64,000 bases of DNA from Parvularculaceae bacterium. Lineage in GTDB: Bacteria; Pseudomonadota; Alphaproteobacteria; Caulobacterales; Parvularculaceae. Both the position numbers and the translations under genes were made by a program. Shown here piece after piece: positions 42,733 to 52,903 of this stretch. The number at the start of each line of letters is the position of its first letter. Position 1 is the stretch's first letter. The notes beneath the pieces were generated by a model. That model was not told the DNA's origin, did no database searches, and saw nothing but the letters and a program-made list of their open reading frames with translations. The stretch covers positions 124,001-188,000 of the forward strand of contig JANQSJ010000011.1 of the NCBI GenBank assembly GCA_028284065.1, written 5' to 3'.

Positions 42733-44568
42733 TTACGCGCCGTCGTCCAGCCCCGCCTTCCGTTCGGCCACCCATTCTTCGACGGTCTCATTAAGGATGC
42801 CCAGCGGCATGGCTCCGTTCATCAGTATAATGTCATGGAAAGCCTTCAGATCGAAAGCCTCGCCAAGCTCGCGTTCGGCATAGGCGCGCATGTCGAGGAT
42901 CGCCAGCTGACCGGTCTTGTACGACGTCGCCTGGCCCGGCCAGACGACATATCGCTCGATCTCGCGCGTGACCTCGGCCTCGGTCATGCCGGTCTTGTCG
43001 ACCATGTAGGCGATCGCCTCCTCGCGCGACCATTTCTTGGCGTGCATGCCTGAGTCGACGACGAGGCGCACAGCCCTGAACATTTCCGCCTGCAGGCGGC
43101 CGAGATCGCCAAGCGGATTATCGTCATACATCCCCATATCCAGCGCAGCGCTGCGCTCAGCGTATAGCGCCCAGCCTTCCGCATAGGCCGTAAAGAGGCC
43201 AAGCGTGCGCAGGATCGGCACGCCCTTGATGTTCTGCGCAAGCGAAATCTGGAAGTGATGGCCCGGCGCGCCTTCATGGTACATCAGGGTCGGCAGCGTC
43301 CATTTCGGATTGTCAGCCGTGTTCTTCTGATTGATGTAGAATCTACCCGGCCGGGATCCATCGAGCGCCGGACCCTGATAATATCCGCCGGGCGCGGAGT
43401 CCTCGGAGTATTCCGGCACACGGACGATTTCGAGCGGCTGCGACGGCAAGGTGTTGTAGAAGTCGCCCGCCTTCGCCATCACTTCCGCATCAAGCTCGTT
43501 CAGATAGGCGATCATGGCCTCACGGCCTTCGTCCGTATTTGGAAAGAGCTGCGCGGGGTCTTCCATAAGCATGCGCACGCGCTCCGAAACCGTCCCTTCA
43601 ACGAGCCCCTGACCCTCAAGGATCGCCGCCATTTCCGCTTCAACGCGTTCGACTTCGGCGAGCCCTACCTCGTGCACTTCATCGGCGGTCATATCGGTCG
43701 TCGTGTTCGACTTAAGCGCGACCGCATAGATCGCCTCTCCTTCCGGCAGCCGCCAAATGCCGGCGTCATGATCCGCCTCGCCGAGCATGTCCTCGAATAG
43801 AGCGATCATCGCCTCATAGCCCGGCAGCACGTCAGTCTCGACCGCCTCACGCGTCGCCGCCATCAGTTCGTCGCGGGCCTTCGGCTTCAGGCCGTCAATC
43901 TTGTCGAGCTTCGCCGGCAATGACGTGACGAGCGGGTTTTCGTCGGCCCCGCCCTCGATAAAGGATCTCATGCCGGCAAGCGCCTTTTCGATGATGAAAT
44001 CGGGCGGGATGACGCCATTGGCGCGATCGTCCTCCACGCGGGCCCTCACCTCGCGCAGCACGCGGCCGAATTCACTTATCCGGCTGACATACCGGCGCAC
44101 GCTCTTCTCGTTCTTGATGACATGCGTGTCGGTCAGGAATGACGGCGTGTCGACGGTGACGCCAGAGATCTGGTTGACGCGATAGCGGGATCGTTCGAAC
44201 TCCGCCTGGCGCAGCATATCATCGAAGAACCACGCCGCGATCTTCCACGACAAGAGCTCCTGGTCCTCAAGGCCCTCCGGTCCGTACTTATCGAGCCCTG
44301 CGCGGGTCTTGCGCAGCTTGGCGAGGGATTTTTTCTCCGCCGCTTCAGTGTAGTCGGCAAGCCGGCCGGAATGAAAATCCAGGGGCGTGTTATCGATCAC
44401 GCCGAGATAGGTGATAACTTCCGGCGACTCGATCGCAAACTCGATCATCGCCTTGTTGATGTACTGATTGACCCCGATCGGCTTCCACCACAGCGCCACA
44501 TAAGCCGCGCCCGCCGCCAACACGATCAGCGACAGCAGGCCGCCGAAAACCTTCCCTAAAATACGCAT
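42733..44568 (-). CDS. DUF885 family putative metallohydrolase
   Basis: This 611-residue protein is anchored or exported by an N-terminal hydrophobic helix (about 5-27). The DUF885 family hallmark LMYHEGAPGHHFQ, with likely zinc ligands His-Glu-His, lies about two thirds along, followed by the AYAEGWALYAE block. Members resemble carboxypeptidase-like metalloproteases but few have known substrates. It is monocistronic in appearance, with about 100-150 bp on each side. Confidence 0.87.
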   Translation of the reverse strand: MRILGKVFGGLLSLIVLAAGAAYVALWWKPIGVNQYINKAMIEFAIESPEVITYLGVIDNTPLDFHSGRLADYTEAAEKKSLAKLRKTRAGLDKYGPEGLEDQELLSWKIAAWFFDDMLRQAEFERSRYRVNQISGVTVDTPSFLTDTHVIKNEKSVRRYVSRISEFGRVLREVRARVEDDRANGVIPPDFIIEKALAGMRSFIEGGADENPLVTSLPAKLDKIDGLKPKARDELMAATREAVETDVLPGYEAMIALFEDMLGEADHDAGIWRLPEGEAIYAVALKSNTTTDMTADEVHEVGLAEVERVEAEMAAILEGQGLVEGTVSERVRMLMEDPAQLFPNTDEGREAMIAYLNELDAEVMAKAGDFYNTLPSQPLEIVRVPEYSEDSAPGGYYQGPALDGSRPGRFYINQKNTADNPKWTLPTLMYHEGAPGHHFQISLAQNIKGVPILRTLGLFTAYAEGWALYAERSAALDMGMYDDNPLGDLGRLQAEMFRAVRLVVDSGMHAKKWSREEAIAYMVDKTGMTEAEVTREIERYVVWPGQATSYKTGQLAILDMRAYAERELGEAFDLKAFHDIILMNGAMPLGILNETVEEWVAERKAGLDDGA

Positions 44569-44674
44569 GATGGATCTGCCCCTCTAACAGGCGACCGTCC
44601 TTGGACGCCTTAAGCTACTTACTACCAATTGATTGCGGACGGCAAAACGACCCGGCGCGCGCTGGAGCAGCAGC

Positions 44675-45628
44675 TCATCGCATATCGGGAGCGGTCCGCC
44701 TGATCAGGTCGACGATTGCGCCGGGACGCGCGTGGTGAATAGGATGGCCAACGCCTCCGAACGCCACAAGCTCTGCGTGCGCGACGTCGCGCGCCAGGGC
44801 CCGGGCGTGGATGTCTGAGCTAACGTCTGTGTCAGCCTCTCCGATGGCGATCGCAACCGGCAGTTTAAGTTCGCCGTAGCGCGCCTGCTGGGCGGCGACC
44901 TGGGGTTTTAGCCGCCGCAAATCCTCCGCATTCGCCGCAAATGAAGTGGGACGGAAAAGAAGCGTCGACCCGGCGCGCGCCGCATAGTTTTCCGGCGGCG
45001 TCAAGGGCGCGAAGGCGCCGGAGAAATCATTCGCCGCAAGCCGCGGGCCGTAGATTGGCAGTACAAGCCGGCGAAGCGCCTCGCCGGCGATGGGCGCGCC
45101 GGATACGTGGTTGTACCATGCGACCCCGCCCGGCCATTCATGGCTTACCGGCGCCAGCAGTACGAGCGCAGAGACATTGGCTTGAAAGTCCAGCCCATAG
45201 CGCAACGCCACGGCGCCGCCGAGGCTCTGGCCGATGACGATTGGGCGCTCGACGCCTCTAGCCTCAACCGCTCCGCGAATAAGCGCCGCCTGACGACCCA
45301 GCCTCCAGCCGTCGTCCGGCCGTTCGGAGTAGCCCTGCCCCGGCCGGTCGACAATCAGCACCCGTCGTTCCTCGGCGAGGCGCTCGCCGAGCGCGGTCAG
45401 CATGTCGAGGCCATTGACGCTCGCGCCATGGATGAGCAGCGCAGGCGGAAGGTCAGAGGATTTTGGGCCGATGTCTATGACGTGCATTCTGACGCCATCG
45501 ACGTCGACGAAGCCGCCGGCCGGCGGGTGCGCCGCCTCGAAGCGCCGCGTCGCCGCTTCGGAGTGGAGATAGCCGCCAAGCGCGGCCGCGCCGGTAAGGG
45601 CGAGAAATGTCAGCATCAGCCTTCGCAT
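44675..45628 (-). CDS. Membrane-anchored alpha/beta hydrolase
   Basis: This 317-residue protein has an N-terminal hydrophobic anchor (RLMLTFLALTGAAALGGYL) and an alpha/beta hydrolase fold. The oxyanion-region HGAS, the nucleophile elbow VIGQSLGGAVAL, an acid in the EADTDVSS region and the late GVGHPIHH carry the catalytic Ser-Asp-His arrangement. The substrate cannot be told; lipase, esterase or epoxide hydrolase are all possible. It lies 25 bp beyond the end of feoB on the same strand. Confidence 0.87.
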   Translation of the reverse strand: MRRLMLTFLALTGAAALGGYLHSEAATRRFEAAHPPAGGFVDVDGVRMHVIDIGPKSSDLPPALLIHGASVNGLDMLTALGERLAEERRVLIVDRPGQGYSERPDDGWRLGRQAALIRGAVEARGVERPIVIGQSLGGAVALRYGLDFQANVSALVLLAPVSHEWPGGVAWYNHVSGAPIAGEALRRLVLPIYGPRLAANDFSGAFAPLTPPENYAARAGSTLLFRPTSFAANAEDLRRLKPQVAAQQARYGELKLPVAIAIGEADTDVSSDIHARALARDVAHAELVAFGGVGHPIHHARPGAIVDLIRRTAPDMR

Positions 45629-45653
45629 GGGCGCGTGATAGATATCGTTCTGA

Positions 45654-47540
45654 TTACCCGATTACCGCCCGCGCCGTCCAATAGGTGACAGCCGAAGCCG
45701 CATAGGCGAGGCCCGTGAGATAGGCGAAGGCGAAGCCGGTCCAACGCCACGAATTCGTCTCCCGACGAATCGTCGCGAGCGTGGCGAAGCATTGCGGCGC
45801 GAAAACGAACCAGGCGAGAAAGGCGAGCGCCGTCGGCAGGCTCCAGGCTGATTGCAGCGCGTCGATGAGCGCGCCGTCATTCTCTTCCGGGTTCTGGATC
45901 GCATATATCGTGCCGAGGGCGCTGATCGCCACCTCGCGCGCCGCCATGCCGGGCACGAGCGCGATGGCGATTTCCAGGTTAAAGCCGATCGGCTTGAGGA
46001 GCGGCTCAAGCACGGCGCCGAGCCGCCCGGCGTATGTTTCACGCAATCCACTCGCGTTTGTTGGATAGGCTGCGAGAAACCAGAGCCCGATTGATGTCGC
46101 GAGGATAATCGTCCCTGCCCGCTTCAAAAAGGCGCTGGCCCGCGTCCACAAGCCGATAAGGAAATACCCGGCCTCCGGCGCCTTGTAGGTCGGCAACTCC
46201 ATGATGAGAGCCTGCGTCTCGCCCCTGGCGGCGGTGCGTTTCAGGATGAAGGCGACCGTCACGGCGCTGACGACGCCGATGAGATAAAGCGCGAACAGAA
46301 CGAGCCCCTGAAGGTTAAAGAGACCGACTGACGATGCGGGGATAAAGGCGCCGATCATGATCGAGTAAACCGGCAGCCGCGCGGAACAGGTCATCAGCGG
46401 CGCAATCAGTATCGTGGTGATGCGATCGCGTTCGCAGGAAATGACCCGCGCCGCCATGATGCCTGGGATCGCGCAGGCGAAGCTCGACAAGAGCGGAATG
46501 AAGGCGCGGCCATTTAGGCCGACCCGCATCATCAGCTCATCCATCAGGAACGCGGCGCGCGCCATATATCCCGAGGCCTCAAGCGCGAGGATAAAAGCGA
46601 ACAAAATCAATATCTGCGGCAGGAAAACGACGACGCTGCCGACCCCTGCGATGGCGCCGTCGACAATCAGGCTTCGATACCAGGTTGGCGGCATGGCGCC
46701 CCGCACAAACTCGCCGATCGCGCCAATCGCCCCCTCGATCGCCTCCATAGGGGCCGCCGACCAGGAGAAGACCGCCTGAAAGACGAAGAAGAGAAGAGCG
46801 GCGAGAATGAAGGGTCCGAGGACCGGGTGCAGCACGACCGCGTCGATCTGGCGGGTCAGCTTGTGCGCGGTCGGGTCGCGCACGATCGCCTCGGCCGCGA
46901 TCGCCCGGGCGTCGGACTGGGTCGCCTTCAGATCTTCGGTCAGGTCGACTGAAGGGACCGGCGGCGGCGCATCGAGCGCGGCGTCAAGCGCCTTAAGGAC
47001 CGCTTCGCGCCCCGCGCTCCGCGTCGCCCACGCCGTCACCGTCGGTACGCCGAGCCGCTTCGCCAGGAGGTCGACGTCAAGTTCGAGCCCGTCGCGCCGC
47101 GCAAGGTCCATCATGTTGAGGACGACAATCATCGGCGCGCCGAGGCGCTTCATTTGCAGGATGGAGTGGAGGTGCGTGCGCAGGGTGGAGGCGTCGATCA
47201 GCGCCAGGATCAAGTCCGGCCGGCCCTCCCCGCCGGCGCCGGAGACGAGATCCACCGCCACCTGTTCGTCGCGCGAGCGCGGGTTGACGCCATAAACGCC
47301 GGGCAAATCCACCATCCGCACCTTGCGTCCGCTCGGCAGCGCCGCCTCGCCATAGCGCATCTCCACCGTCGCGCCCGGATAATTGGCGACCCGCGCCCGC
47401 CCGCCGGTGAGGCCGTTGAAAAGCGTCGACTTGCCGCAATTAGGCGCGCCCATGAGCGCGACGGTAAAGTGGCGTCCGGCGGCCTTGGTCTCAGCCGCCC
47501 CGCCGACAGCCGGCCGCTCCATGGCCGCGGCTTCGCTCAC
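45654..47540 (-). CDS. feoB: Ferrous iron transporter FeoB
   Basis: FeoB moves Fe2+ across the inner membrane. The 628 residues begin with a G domain: G1 GAPNCGKST (31-39), G3 DLPG (78-81), G4 NMMD. The membrane domain follows with Gate-type repeats and the conserved Cys segments LLSSFACAIPGIMAARVI and PLMTCSARLPVYS. Translation starts at GTG overlapping the feoA stop (GTGA); a longer ORF start inside feoA is rejected. No feoC is seen. The C-terminus reaches close to the alpha/beta hydrolase gene. Confidence 0.96.
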   Translation of the reverse strand: MSEAAAMERPAVGGAAETKAAGRHFTVALMGAPNCGKSTLFNGLTGGRARVANYPGATVEMRYGEAALPSGRKVRMVDLPGVYGVNPRSRDEQVAVDLVSGAGGEGRPDLILALIDASTLRTHLHSILQMKRLGAPMIVVLNMMDLARRDGLELDVDLLAKRLGVPTVTAWATRSAGREAVLKALDAALDAPPPVPSVDLTEDLKATQSDARAIAAEAIVRDPTAHKLTRQIDAVVLHPVLGPFILAALLFFVFQAVFSWSAAPMEAIEGAIGAIGEFVRGAMPPTWYRSLIVDGAIAGVGSVVVFLPQILILFAFILALEASGYMARAAFLMDELMMRVGLNGRAFIPLLSSFACAIPGIMAARVISCERDRITTILIAPLMTCSARLPVYSIMIGAFIPASSVGLFNLQGLVLFALYLIGVVSAVTVAFILKRTAARGETQALIMELPTYKAPEAGYFLIGLWTRASAFLKRAGTIILATSIGLWFLAAYPTNASGLRETYAGRLGAVLEPLLKPIGFNLEIAIALVPGMAAREVAISALGTIYAIQNPEENDGALIDALQSAWSLPTALAFLAWFVFAPQCFATLATIRRETNSWRWTGFAFAYLTGLAYAASAVTYWTARAVIG

Positions 47541-47815
47541 GCTATCGTCTCCACACGGATGGCCGCAGCTTCCGTGGGCCGTAGCGCAACCAGCGTCTCG
47601 TTCAGCCGGACGCAAAGTGGCTTCCGTCCAAGCGGGCCATAATGAAGGATTTCGACTTCGTCGCCTTCGGCGAAGCCAATTTCGCGGAGGGTCGCCTCAA
47701 GAGCGTCGTCCGAAGTATGGATCGCCACGATCCGGGCGCGGCGGTTCTTCGGCAAGTCGCCAAGCGCACGCGTTGCGGAAGGGGTTCCGGCGTCCAACAC
47801 GTCAGAAGCTGTCAT
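47537..47815 (-). CDS. feoA: Ferrous iron transport accessory protein FeoA
   Basis: FeoA is a small SH3-like protein that supports FeoB. The 92 residues include LPKNRRARIVAIH and REIGFAEGDEVEILHYGPLGRKPLCVRLNETLVALRPTEA, the typical FeoA barrel. It overlaps the feoB start by 4 bp. Its start is about 80 bp downstream of the tpiA end, on the same strand. I saw no obvious Fur-type box. Confidence 0.94.
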   Translation of the reverse strand: MTASDVLDAGTPSATRALGDLPKNRRARIVAIHTSDDALEATLREIGFAEGDEVEILHYGPLGRKPLCVRLNETLVALRPTEAAAIRVETIA

Positions 47816-47896
47816 TGCAATTCAATAAAATCACCGGCCTTGCATCGCAGATGGCGCGGGCGCGGTCAAAAACGGCGGCCCGGTCTCCGGCAAGCC

Positions 47897-48616
47897 TTAA
47901 AGGGCGCGAATGATCGCCGCAAAATCCGCCGCTTTGAGGCTGGCGCCGCCGACAAGCGCCCCGTCTACATCGTCGAGCCGGAGGATCTCGGCGGCGTTCC
48001 CCGGCTTAACCGAACCGCCATAGAGGATCCGCCGGCGGTCTCCGACGATTTTTCGGATGGCGGCGTGCATGTCGGCGATATCATCGAGTGTCGGCGTACG
48101 GCCCGTGCCAATCGCCCAGACCGGTTCATAGGCGATGACGATCTCGTCCCCGTCCGTTCTTGGCAGCGACCCCTCGAGCTGGCCGGCGACGACGGCTTCC
48201 GCGCGCCCGGCGTCGCGCTCCGCTTCCGTCTCGCCAACGCAGATTATCGGCGCGAGCCCCGCGCGAAGCGCCGCCTCAGCCTTCGCCCGGACGATCGCAT
48301 CGGTCTCGCCGTTGTCGGACCGGCGCTCCGAATGGCCGACAATGACGAACGCCGCGCCCGCGTCAGCCAGCATCTCCGCGCTTACCTCGCCGGTGTGCGC
48401 GCCGGAGGGCGCCGAGTGGCAATCCTGCCCGCCGAACTGCACGCCTTCGTCCTCGTAGGCCGCCGCGAGGCCGCCAAGCAGCGTCGCCGGCGGACAGATG
48501 AGGACGTCGATCTTCTCCGGCATGGCGCCGTCAAACGCCGAAATGAGCGCCTCGATCTCCGGCGCGTCGGCGGACAAGCCGTTCATTTTCCAGTTGCCGG
48601 CGATAAGCGGGCGCAT
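47897..48616 (-). CDS. tpiA: Triosephosphate isomerase
   Basis: TpiA interconverts dihydroxyacetone phosphate and glyceraldehyde 3-phosphate. The 239 residues carry Lys10 in AGNWKMN, His95 in VGHSERR, and Glu164 in [12 protein letters not shown], plus the phosphate loop [10 protein letters not shown]. It is slightly shorter than the usual 250 residues but complete. It is divergent from the PpiD-like gene, a conserved neighbourhood with the trp genes in alphaproteobacteria. Confidence 0.97.
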   Translation of the reverse strand: MRPLIAGNWKMNGLSADAPEIEALISAFDGAMPEKIDVLICPPATLLGGLAAAYEDEGVQFGGQDCHSAPSGAHTGEVSAEMLADAGAAFVIVGHSERRSDNGETDAIVRAKAEAALRAGLAPIICVGETEAERDAGRAEAVVAGQLEGSLPRTDGDEIVIAYEPVWAIGTGRTPTLDDIADMHAAIRKIVGDRRRILYGGSVKPGNAAEILRLDDVDGALVGGASLKAADFAAIIRAL

Positions 48617-48854
48617 CTTGTCGTCTCCCTATGGATCAGTTCCGGCTGCCCGGAGCGACCGCCGGCGCGTCATCCAGCGCCTTATGGCGCCACTCGCGCC
48701 GCGATGCGAGGCGCCGCTCATCCATCGACGCAGTTGTTCACGCGCCCTGTTGTTCAACAAGGCCGGCGCGCGTATGCACGGCGGCTGCTACGTCGCTCGC
48801 GGCGACGGCGCGGAATCGACAGCCAATAACCAACAGCGAAACGGTGCATCCAAC

Positions 48855-50750
48855 ATGCTGAAAAGCGTCCGCAGCGCCCTGAAAGGCGCCGTCGCCTGGA
48901 TTTTCGTCGGCCTGCTCGTGCTTTCGTTCGCCGCTTTTGGCGTGCCGGAAATCCGCAACTTCGCCCGCAACCCGGCGCTGCAGGTCGGCGACATCGGGTT
49001 CTCGGCGAATGAGATCCGCACAGAGCTCAACCGCGAGATCAGCAATCGCCGCGCCCAGGCGGACGGCGGCTACTCCCTTCAACAGGCGGTGGCGGAGGGG
49101 GTGCCAAACCAGGTCATTCAGCAGATTGCCTCTCGCGCCGCCCTCGACCAGCAGGCGAAGGCGCTCGGCCTCGCCATGCCAAGGGACCTCCTGCGCGATC
49201 TTCTCGCCAGGGACGAGCGGCTTGTTGATCCTGAGACCGGCGAATTCAACGCGACGACGCTCCAGGCTATTCTCTCATTTTACAATATGACGCCGCAGCA
49301 GTTCGAACGCATGATGCGGTCCGAAATGCTGCGCAACCAGCTTGTCTCGTCGACCGCGCAAGGCGCGCCCGTCTCCCAGACGATGATTGACGCATTTGTC
49401 CTGCGCGAGGCCGAAACGCGGGACATCACCTACGCCATCATAGACGAGGACCTCGCCGAGGCCGGCGCCGAGCCGACGGATGAAGAACTTCAAGCGTACC
49501 ACGCATCCAACCCGGCGGAGTTTACGGCGCCGGAGTTTCGCACATTCACGTTTGCCGCGCTGCGTACGGAGGATTTCGAGGACAAGGACGCGGTCTCCGA
49601 GGAGCGCCTTCGCGAAGTCTATGACTCCAACCTGGAGCGGCTTTATCAGACGCCGGAGACACGCACTCTCTATCAGGCTCGGTTCGACGCCGAGGCCGAC
49701 GCCCAGGCGGCGGCGGCGGACCTAAAGGCCGGCAAGCCCTTTGAGGAGGTCGCCGCCTCACGCGGACTGTCGCTTGAAAGCGTCACATTCGAAGACATTA
49801 CGTCTGCGGACATTATCGATCCCAATGTGCGCGACGCGGCCTTCGCCGAAGACCTGGGGCCTGGCGGCGTCGCCGGACCCGTCCAGGGGCTTTTCGGCTT
49901 CGCCGTGGTGCAGGTGGTCGAGACGACGCCAGCGACGACGCAGGCGTTTGACGAGGTGCGCGACGACATCCGCACCGCGCTCTTGGAAAGCGAGACCCGA
50001 AAGCTGCTCTATGACGCGGTCGAGGCGCTGGACAACGCGCGCGACACAGGCGCAGGGCTCGCAGAAGCGGCGACTGCGGCCGGTAAAGAAGCGACGCGCG
50101 TCGGTCCGGTCGACGCGTTCTCGTTTAGCCCGGGCGGCGCAATCATTCCTGACGTGCCGGGCGATGTCTTGCGCGAAGCATTCGCCCTTGAGGAGGGTGC
50201 GGAAAGCGTCGCGCGCGAGTTCGAAGACGGCGGCGGCTACTTTTTCGTCGCGCTCGAAGAAGTAACGCCCGCCGCGCTGCGTCCGTTTGAAGAGGTGGCG
50301 GCCGAGGCAAAACGCGCTTGGGAGCGCGCCGACCGGGAGCGCCGCATCGCCGCGGCGGCGGCGAAACTGCGCGCGGCGGCGAATGATGGCGGACTTGCGG
50401 CCGCCGCGGCGCTTGCGGGCGCGAAGGTCGAGTCGCGCACTGTCGACCGCGGCGAGCTTGGCGCGCCTGAAATCTCCCGCGCGCTTCTGGAAGACGCCTT
50501 CCTCGCCGACATCGGCGAGCTAGTTGAGGGGGCGGCCGCGACGGCCCCGGCGCGGGCGCTCGTGGAAGTCAGAGCGGTCACCCATGACGCCTCGCGCGCA
50601 AACCCCGCCCAGGGCCAGGCGCTTCGTCAGTATCTCAGCTACCAGCTCGATCAGGAGCTCTTTGAGGCTTATGTTGCGGCGGTCCGTGACGATCTCGGCG
50701 TCAAGACCGACCAGCGCGCCATCGATGCAATCCTCTCCGAGGACGGCTGA
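48855..50750 (+). CDS. PpiD-like peptidyl-prolyl isomerase/periplasmic chaperone
   Basis: This 631-residue protein is anchored by one membrane helix (AWIFVGLLVLSFAAFGV, about 14-30), followed by a SurA-N-like chaperone domain (to about residue 160) and a parvulin region near 260-370 that ends in VAGPVQGLFGFAVVQVVETTP. Members sit at the Sec translocon and help exported proteins fold. The ATG at 48855 (MLKSVRSALKG) gives the normal family N-terminus; the longer upstream frame overlaps divergent tpiA DNA. trpE follows after 8 bp. Confidence 0.9.
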   Translation: MLKSVRSALKGAVAWIFVGLLVLSFAAFGVPEIRNFARNPALQVGDIGFSANEIRTELNREISNRRAQADGGYSLQQAVAEGVPNQVIQQIASRAALDQQAKALGLAMPRDLLRDLLARDERLVDPETGEFNATTLQAILSFYNMTPQQFERMMRSEMLRNQLVSSTAQGAPVSQTMIDAFVLREAETRDITYAIIDEDLAEAGAEPTDEELQAYHASNPAEFTAPEFRTFTFAALRTEDFEDKDAVSEERLREVYDSNLERLYQTPETRTLYQARFDAEADAQAAAADLKAGKPFEEVAASRGLSLESVTFEDITSADIIDPNVRDAAFAEDLGPGGVAGPVQGLFGFAVVQVVETTPATTQAFDEVRDDIRTALLESETRKLLYDAVEALDNARDTGAGLAEAATAAGKEATRVGPVDAFSFSPGGAIIPDVPGDVLREAFALEEGAESVAREFEDGGGYFFVALEEVTPAALRPFEEVAAEAKRAWERADRERRIAAAAAKLRAAANDGGLAAAAALAGAKVESRTVDRGELGAPEISRALLEDAFLADIGELVEGAAATAPARALVEVRAVTHDASRANPAQGQALRQYLSYQLDQELFEAYVAAVRDDLGVKTDQRAIDAILSEDG

Positions 50751-50758
50751 GGCGGCCG

Positions 50759-52288
50759 ATGAGGGCGCCAGGCGCATTCGTCACGACGTACGAAGCCGGC
50801 GCAAGCCAGCTCATCGCGCGGCGGCTTGCGGCCGACCTCGACACGCCCGTCTCCGCATACCTTAAGCTCGCTGGCGATCGTCCTTATGCGTTTCTTTTGG
50901 AGTCCGTTGAAGGCGGCGACCAGCTTGGCCGCTACTCCATCATCGGCATGGACCCGGACGCAGTGTGGCGCGCCGACGGATCGGACGCCTTCCTGAACCG
51001 ATCGTTTGGCGACGACCCTGGCGCATTCAAGAAAGATAACGCGGCGCCGCTTGACAGCCTGAAGGCCTTTATCGACGAGTCGGCCGTCGCACAGCCGCCG
51101 GACGGCGCGCCGCTCCCGCCGCCCATGGCCGCCGGCGTCTTCGGCTATCTCGGCTATGACATCGCGCGCCAGATCGAACGGCTGCCCGAACCGCCGCCGC
51201 GCTTCGCCGACACGCCGGACGCCATCATGATGCGCCCGACCCTCGTGGCGGTCTTTGACAATGTCCGCCAGGAAATATCGCTCTTTAGTCCTGCGCGGCC
51301 GCAAGACGGCGTCAACGCGGCTGCCGCGTTCGCCGCCGCCGAGAAGCGCCTCGATGCGGCCGAAGCGCGGCTCTCGAACGATGCGGCGCTAGCGCGGCCC
51401 GCGCCCCGGCGCGTCGACGACGCGCCGCTAGGGATCAAGCCGACATCGTCAATGACGCCGGAAGCGTATTGCGCCGCCGTCGAGGCGGCGAAGGAACGCA
51501 TTTTCGCTGGGGATATCTTTCAGGCCGTCCTCAGCCAGCGGTTCGAAGCGGCCTTCCCCGCGTCGCCCTTCTCGCTCTATCGCGCGCTTCGGCGAACCAA
51601 TCCTTCGCCATTCCTGTTTTATCTGAATTTCGCCGATCATCAGCTCGTCGGCTCAAGTCCCGAGATTCTCGTCAGGGTGCGGAACGGAGAGGTGACGATC
51701 CGGCCAATCGCCGGCACGCGGCCGCGGGGGAAAACGCCCGCCGCGGACGCCGCGCTTGAGGCCGACCTCCTCGCCGATCCGAAGGAGCGCGCCGAGCACC
51801 TGATGCTGCTCGACCTAGGCCGCAACGATGTCGGGCGGTCGGCCAAAATCGGGTCCGTGACGGTGACGGACGCCTTCCAGATCGAACGCTACAGCCATGT
51901 CATGCACATCGTCTCAAACGTCGTCGGCGAGCTGAAGGATGGCGCGCACCCGGTCGACGCCGTGACGGCGGGATTTCCGGCGGGCACCGTGACCGGCGCG
52001 CCGAAGATCCGCGCGATGGAGATCATCAACGGGCTGGAGACGGCCGCGCGAGGGCCCTATGGCGGGGCGATCGGCTATTTCGCCGCCGACGGCAGCGTCG
52101 ACACCTGCATCACCCTAAGGACTGGCATGGTTCGGGACGGAACGCTTTACGTCCAGGCCGGCGCAGGCGTCGTCGCGGACTCCGATCCGAAGGCGGAGCA
52201 TGAGGAGTGCCGCAACAAGGCCCGCGCGCTCTTCGCCGCCGCGGAGTCCGCGCTCGCTATGGAGACGGGCGCGGGCGACGACAAATGA
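50759..52288 (+). CDS. trpE: Anthranilate synthase component I
   Basis: TrpE makes anthranilate from chorismate with ammonia delivered by TrpG. The 509 residues have the N-terminal feedback region with LLESVEGGDQLGRYSIIG and the catalytic blocks PIAGTRPRGKT, LMLLDLGRNDVGR and GTVTGAPKIRAMEII. It follows the PpiD-like gene by 8 bp. A small hairpin GAGCTT/AAGCTC overlaps the stop codon (52287-52302). trpG, its partner, is 1.6 kb further on beyond two reverse-strand genes. Confidence 0.96.
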   Translation: MRAPGAFVTTYEAGASQLIARRLAADLDTPVSAYLKLAGDRPYAFLLESVEGGDQLGRYSIIGMDPDAVWRADGSDAFLNRSFGDDPGAFKKDNAAPLDSLKAFIDESAVAQPPDGAPLPPPMAAGVFGYLGYDIARQIERLPEPPPRFADTPDAIMMRPTLVAVFDNVRQEISLFSPARPQDGVNAAAAFAAAEKRLDAAEARLSNDAALARPAPRRVDDAPLGIKPTSSMTPEAYCAAVEAAKERIFAGDIFQAVLSQRFEAAFPASPFSLYRALRRTNPSPFLFYLNFADHQLVGSSPEILVRVRNGEVTIRPIAGTRPRGKTPAADAALEADLLADPKERAEHLMLLDLGRNDVGRSAKIGSVTVTDAFQIERYSHVMHIVSNVVGELKDGAHPVDAVTAGFPAGTVTGAPKIRAMEIINGLETAARGPYGGAIGYFAADGSVDTCITLRTGMVRDGTLYVQAGAGVVADSDPKAEHEECRNKARALFAAAESALAMETGAGDDK

Positions 52289-52304
52289 GCTTTCGTAAGC
52301 TCTG

Positions 52305-52754
52305 TTAGGCGAGCGTCGCCGTGCTCCAAAGCTTAGAATAGGCTTCGCAGTGGATGATGATCGACTGGAAGTCGGCAAGGTCGATGTCGGCCGGCAGCTT
52401 GTAGGATTGCGCGCCGCGATTGCTTGAAAGCTCGGCGACCCGGAACGCGCCGTCAGTGGCGTTATCGCCGGTCAGCGATCCGGCGGCGTTCGGCGACAGG
52501 AAGATCTTGAGGTCAGGCGCGCGGCGCGTGCGAAAGTCTGCGTCCAGCACGACATAGCGCTCACCGCCGCGCTCGACGATCGACCAGGTTCCCGACGACC
52601 TGAAAGACGCCTTTGTCCAGGTTCCGGACTTCAGCACCGTTTCCTCGGCGCCCTCTTCGGCCTGCGCTTTCATTTCGTCTGCGAACGCCGGCGCGGCGGC
52701 GAAGGCGGCGGCGAGGACGAAGGCGGCGCCGGCGGCGCGAACGAGCTTTTTCAT
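52305..52754 (-). CDS. Secreted DM13-domain protein
   Basis: This 149-residue protein has a signal peptide (MKKLVRAAGAAFVLAAAFAAAPAFA) and one DM13 domain. The pattern SGTWSIVERGGERYVVLDADFRTRRAPDLKIFLSP and the closing IIIHCEAYSKLWSTATL, with a single Cys, are typical. DM13 domains are proposed to act in electron transfer or redox sensing in cell-surface proteins; the role here is unknown. GGAGAG precedes the start. It is inserted in reverse between trpE and trpG. Confidence 0.83.
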   Translation of the reverse strand: MKKLVRAAGAAFVLAAAFAAAPAFADEMKAQAEEGAEETVLKSGTWTKASFRSSGTWSIVERGGERYVVLDADFRTRRAPDLKIFLSPNAAGSLTGDNATDGAFRVAELSSNRGAQSYKLPADIDLADFQSIIIHCEAYSKLWSTATLA

Positions 52755-52903
52755 GGCGGGTCTCTCCAATTGTTTCCTGCTTTCGGCCGCCGGCCCATTG
52801 CGTTGCGGCCGCCGACGCAGCCCGACATAGGCAGGCCGCGCGATCACGCACAAAACACGAGCGCGCGCGCAAGAACGTGATCGGGCCTCTTCAGGCGCGG
52901 ATA

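Noticed and set aside
47642-48829. 395-codon plus-strand frame opposite feoA and tpiA
   Set aside because: It covers the complementary strand of two clear genes and has no recognisable sequence.
48498-48854. Longer N-terminus for the PpiD-like protein
   Set aside because: It would run through the divergent tpiA 5' region; MLKSVRSALKG plus the membrane helix is the normal family start.
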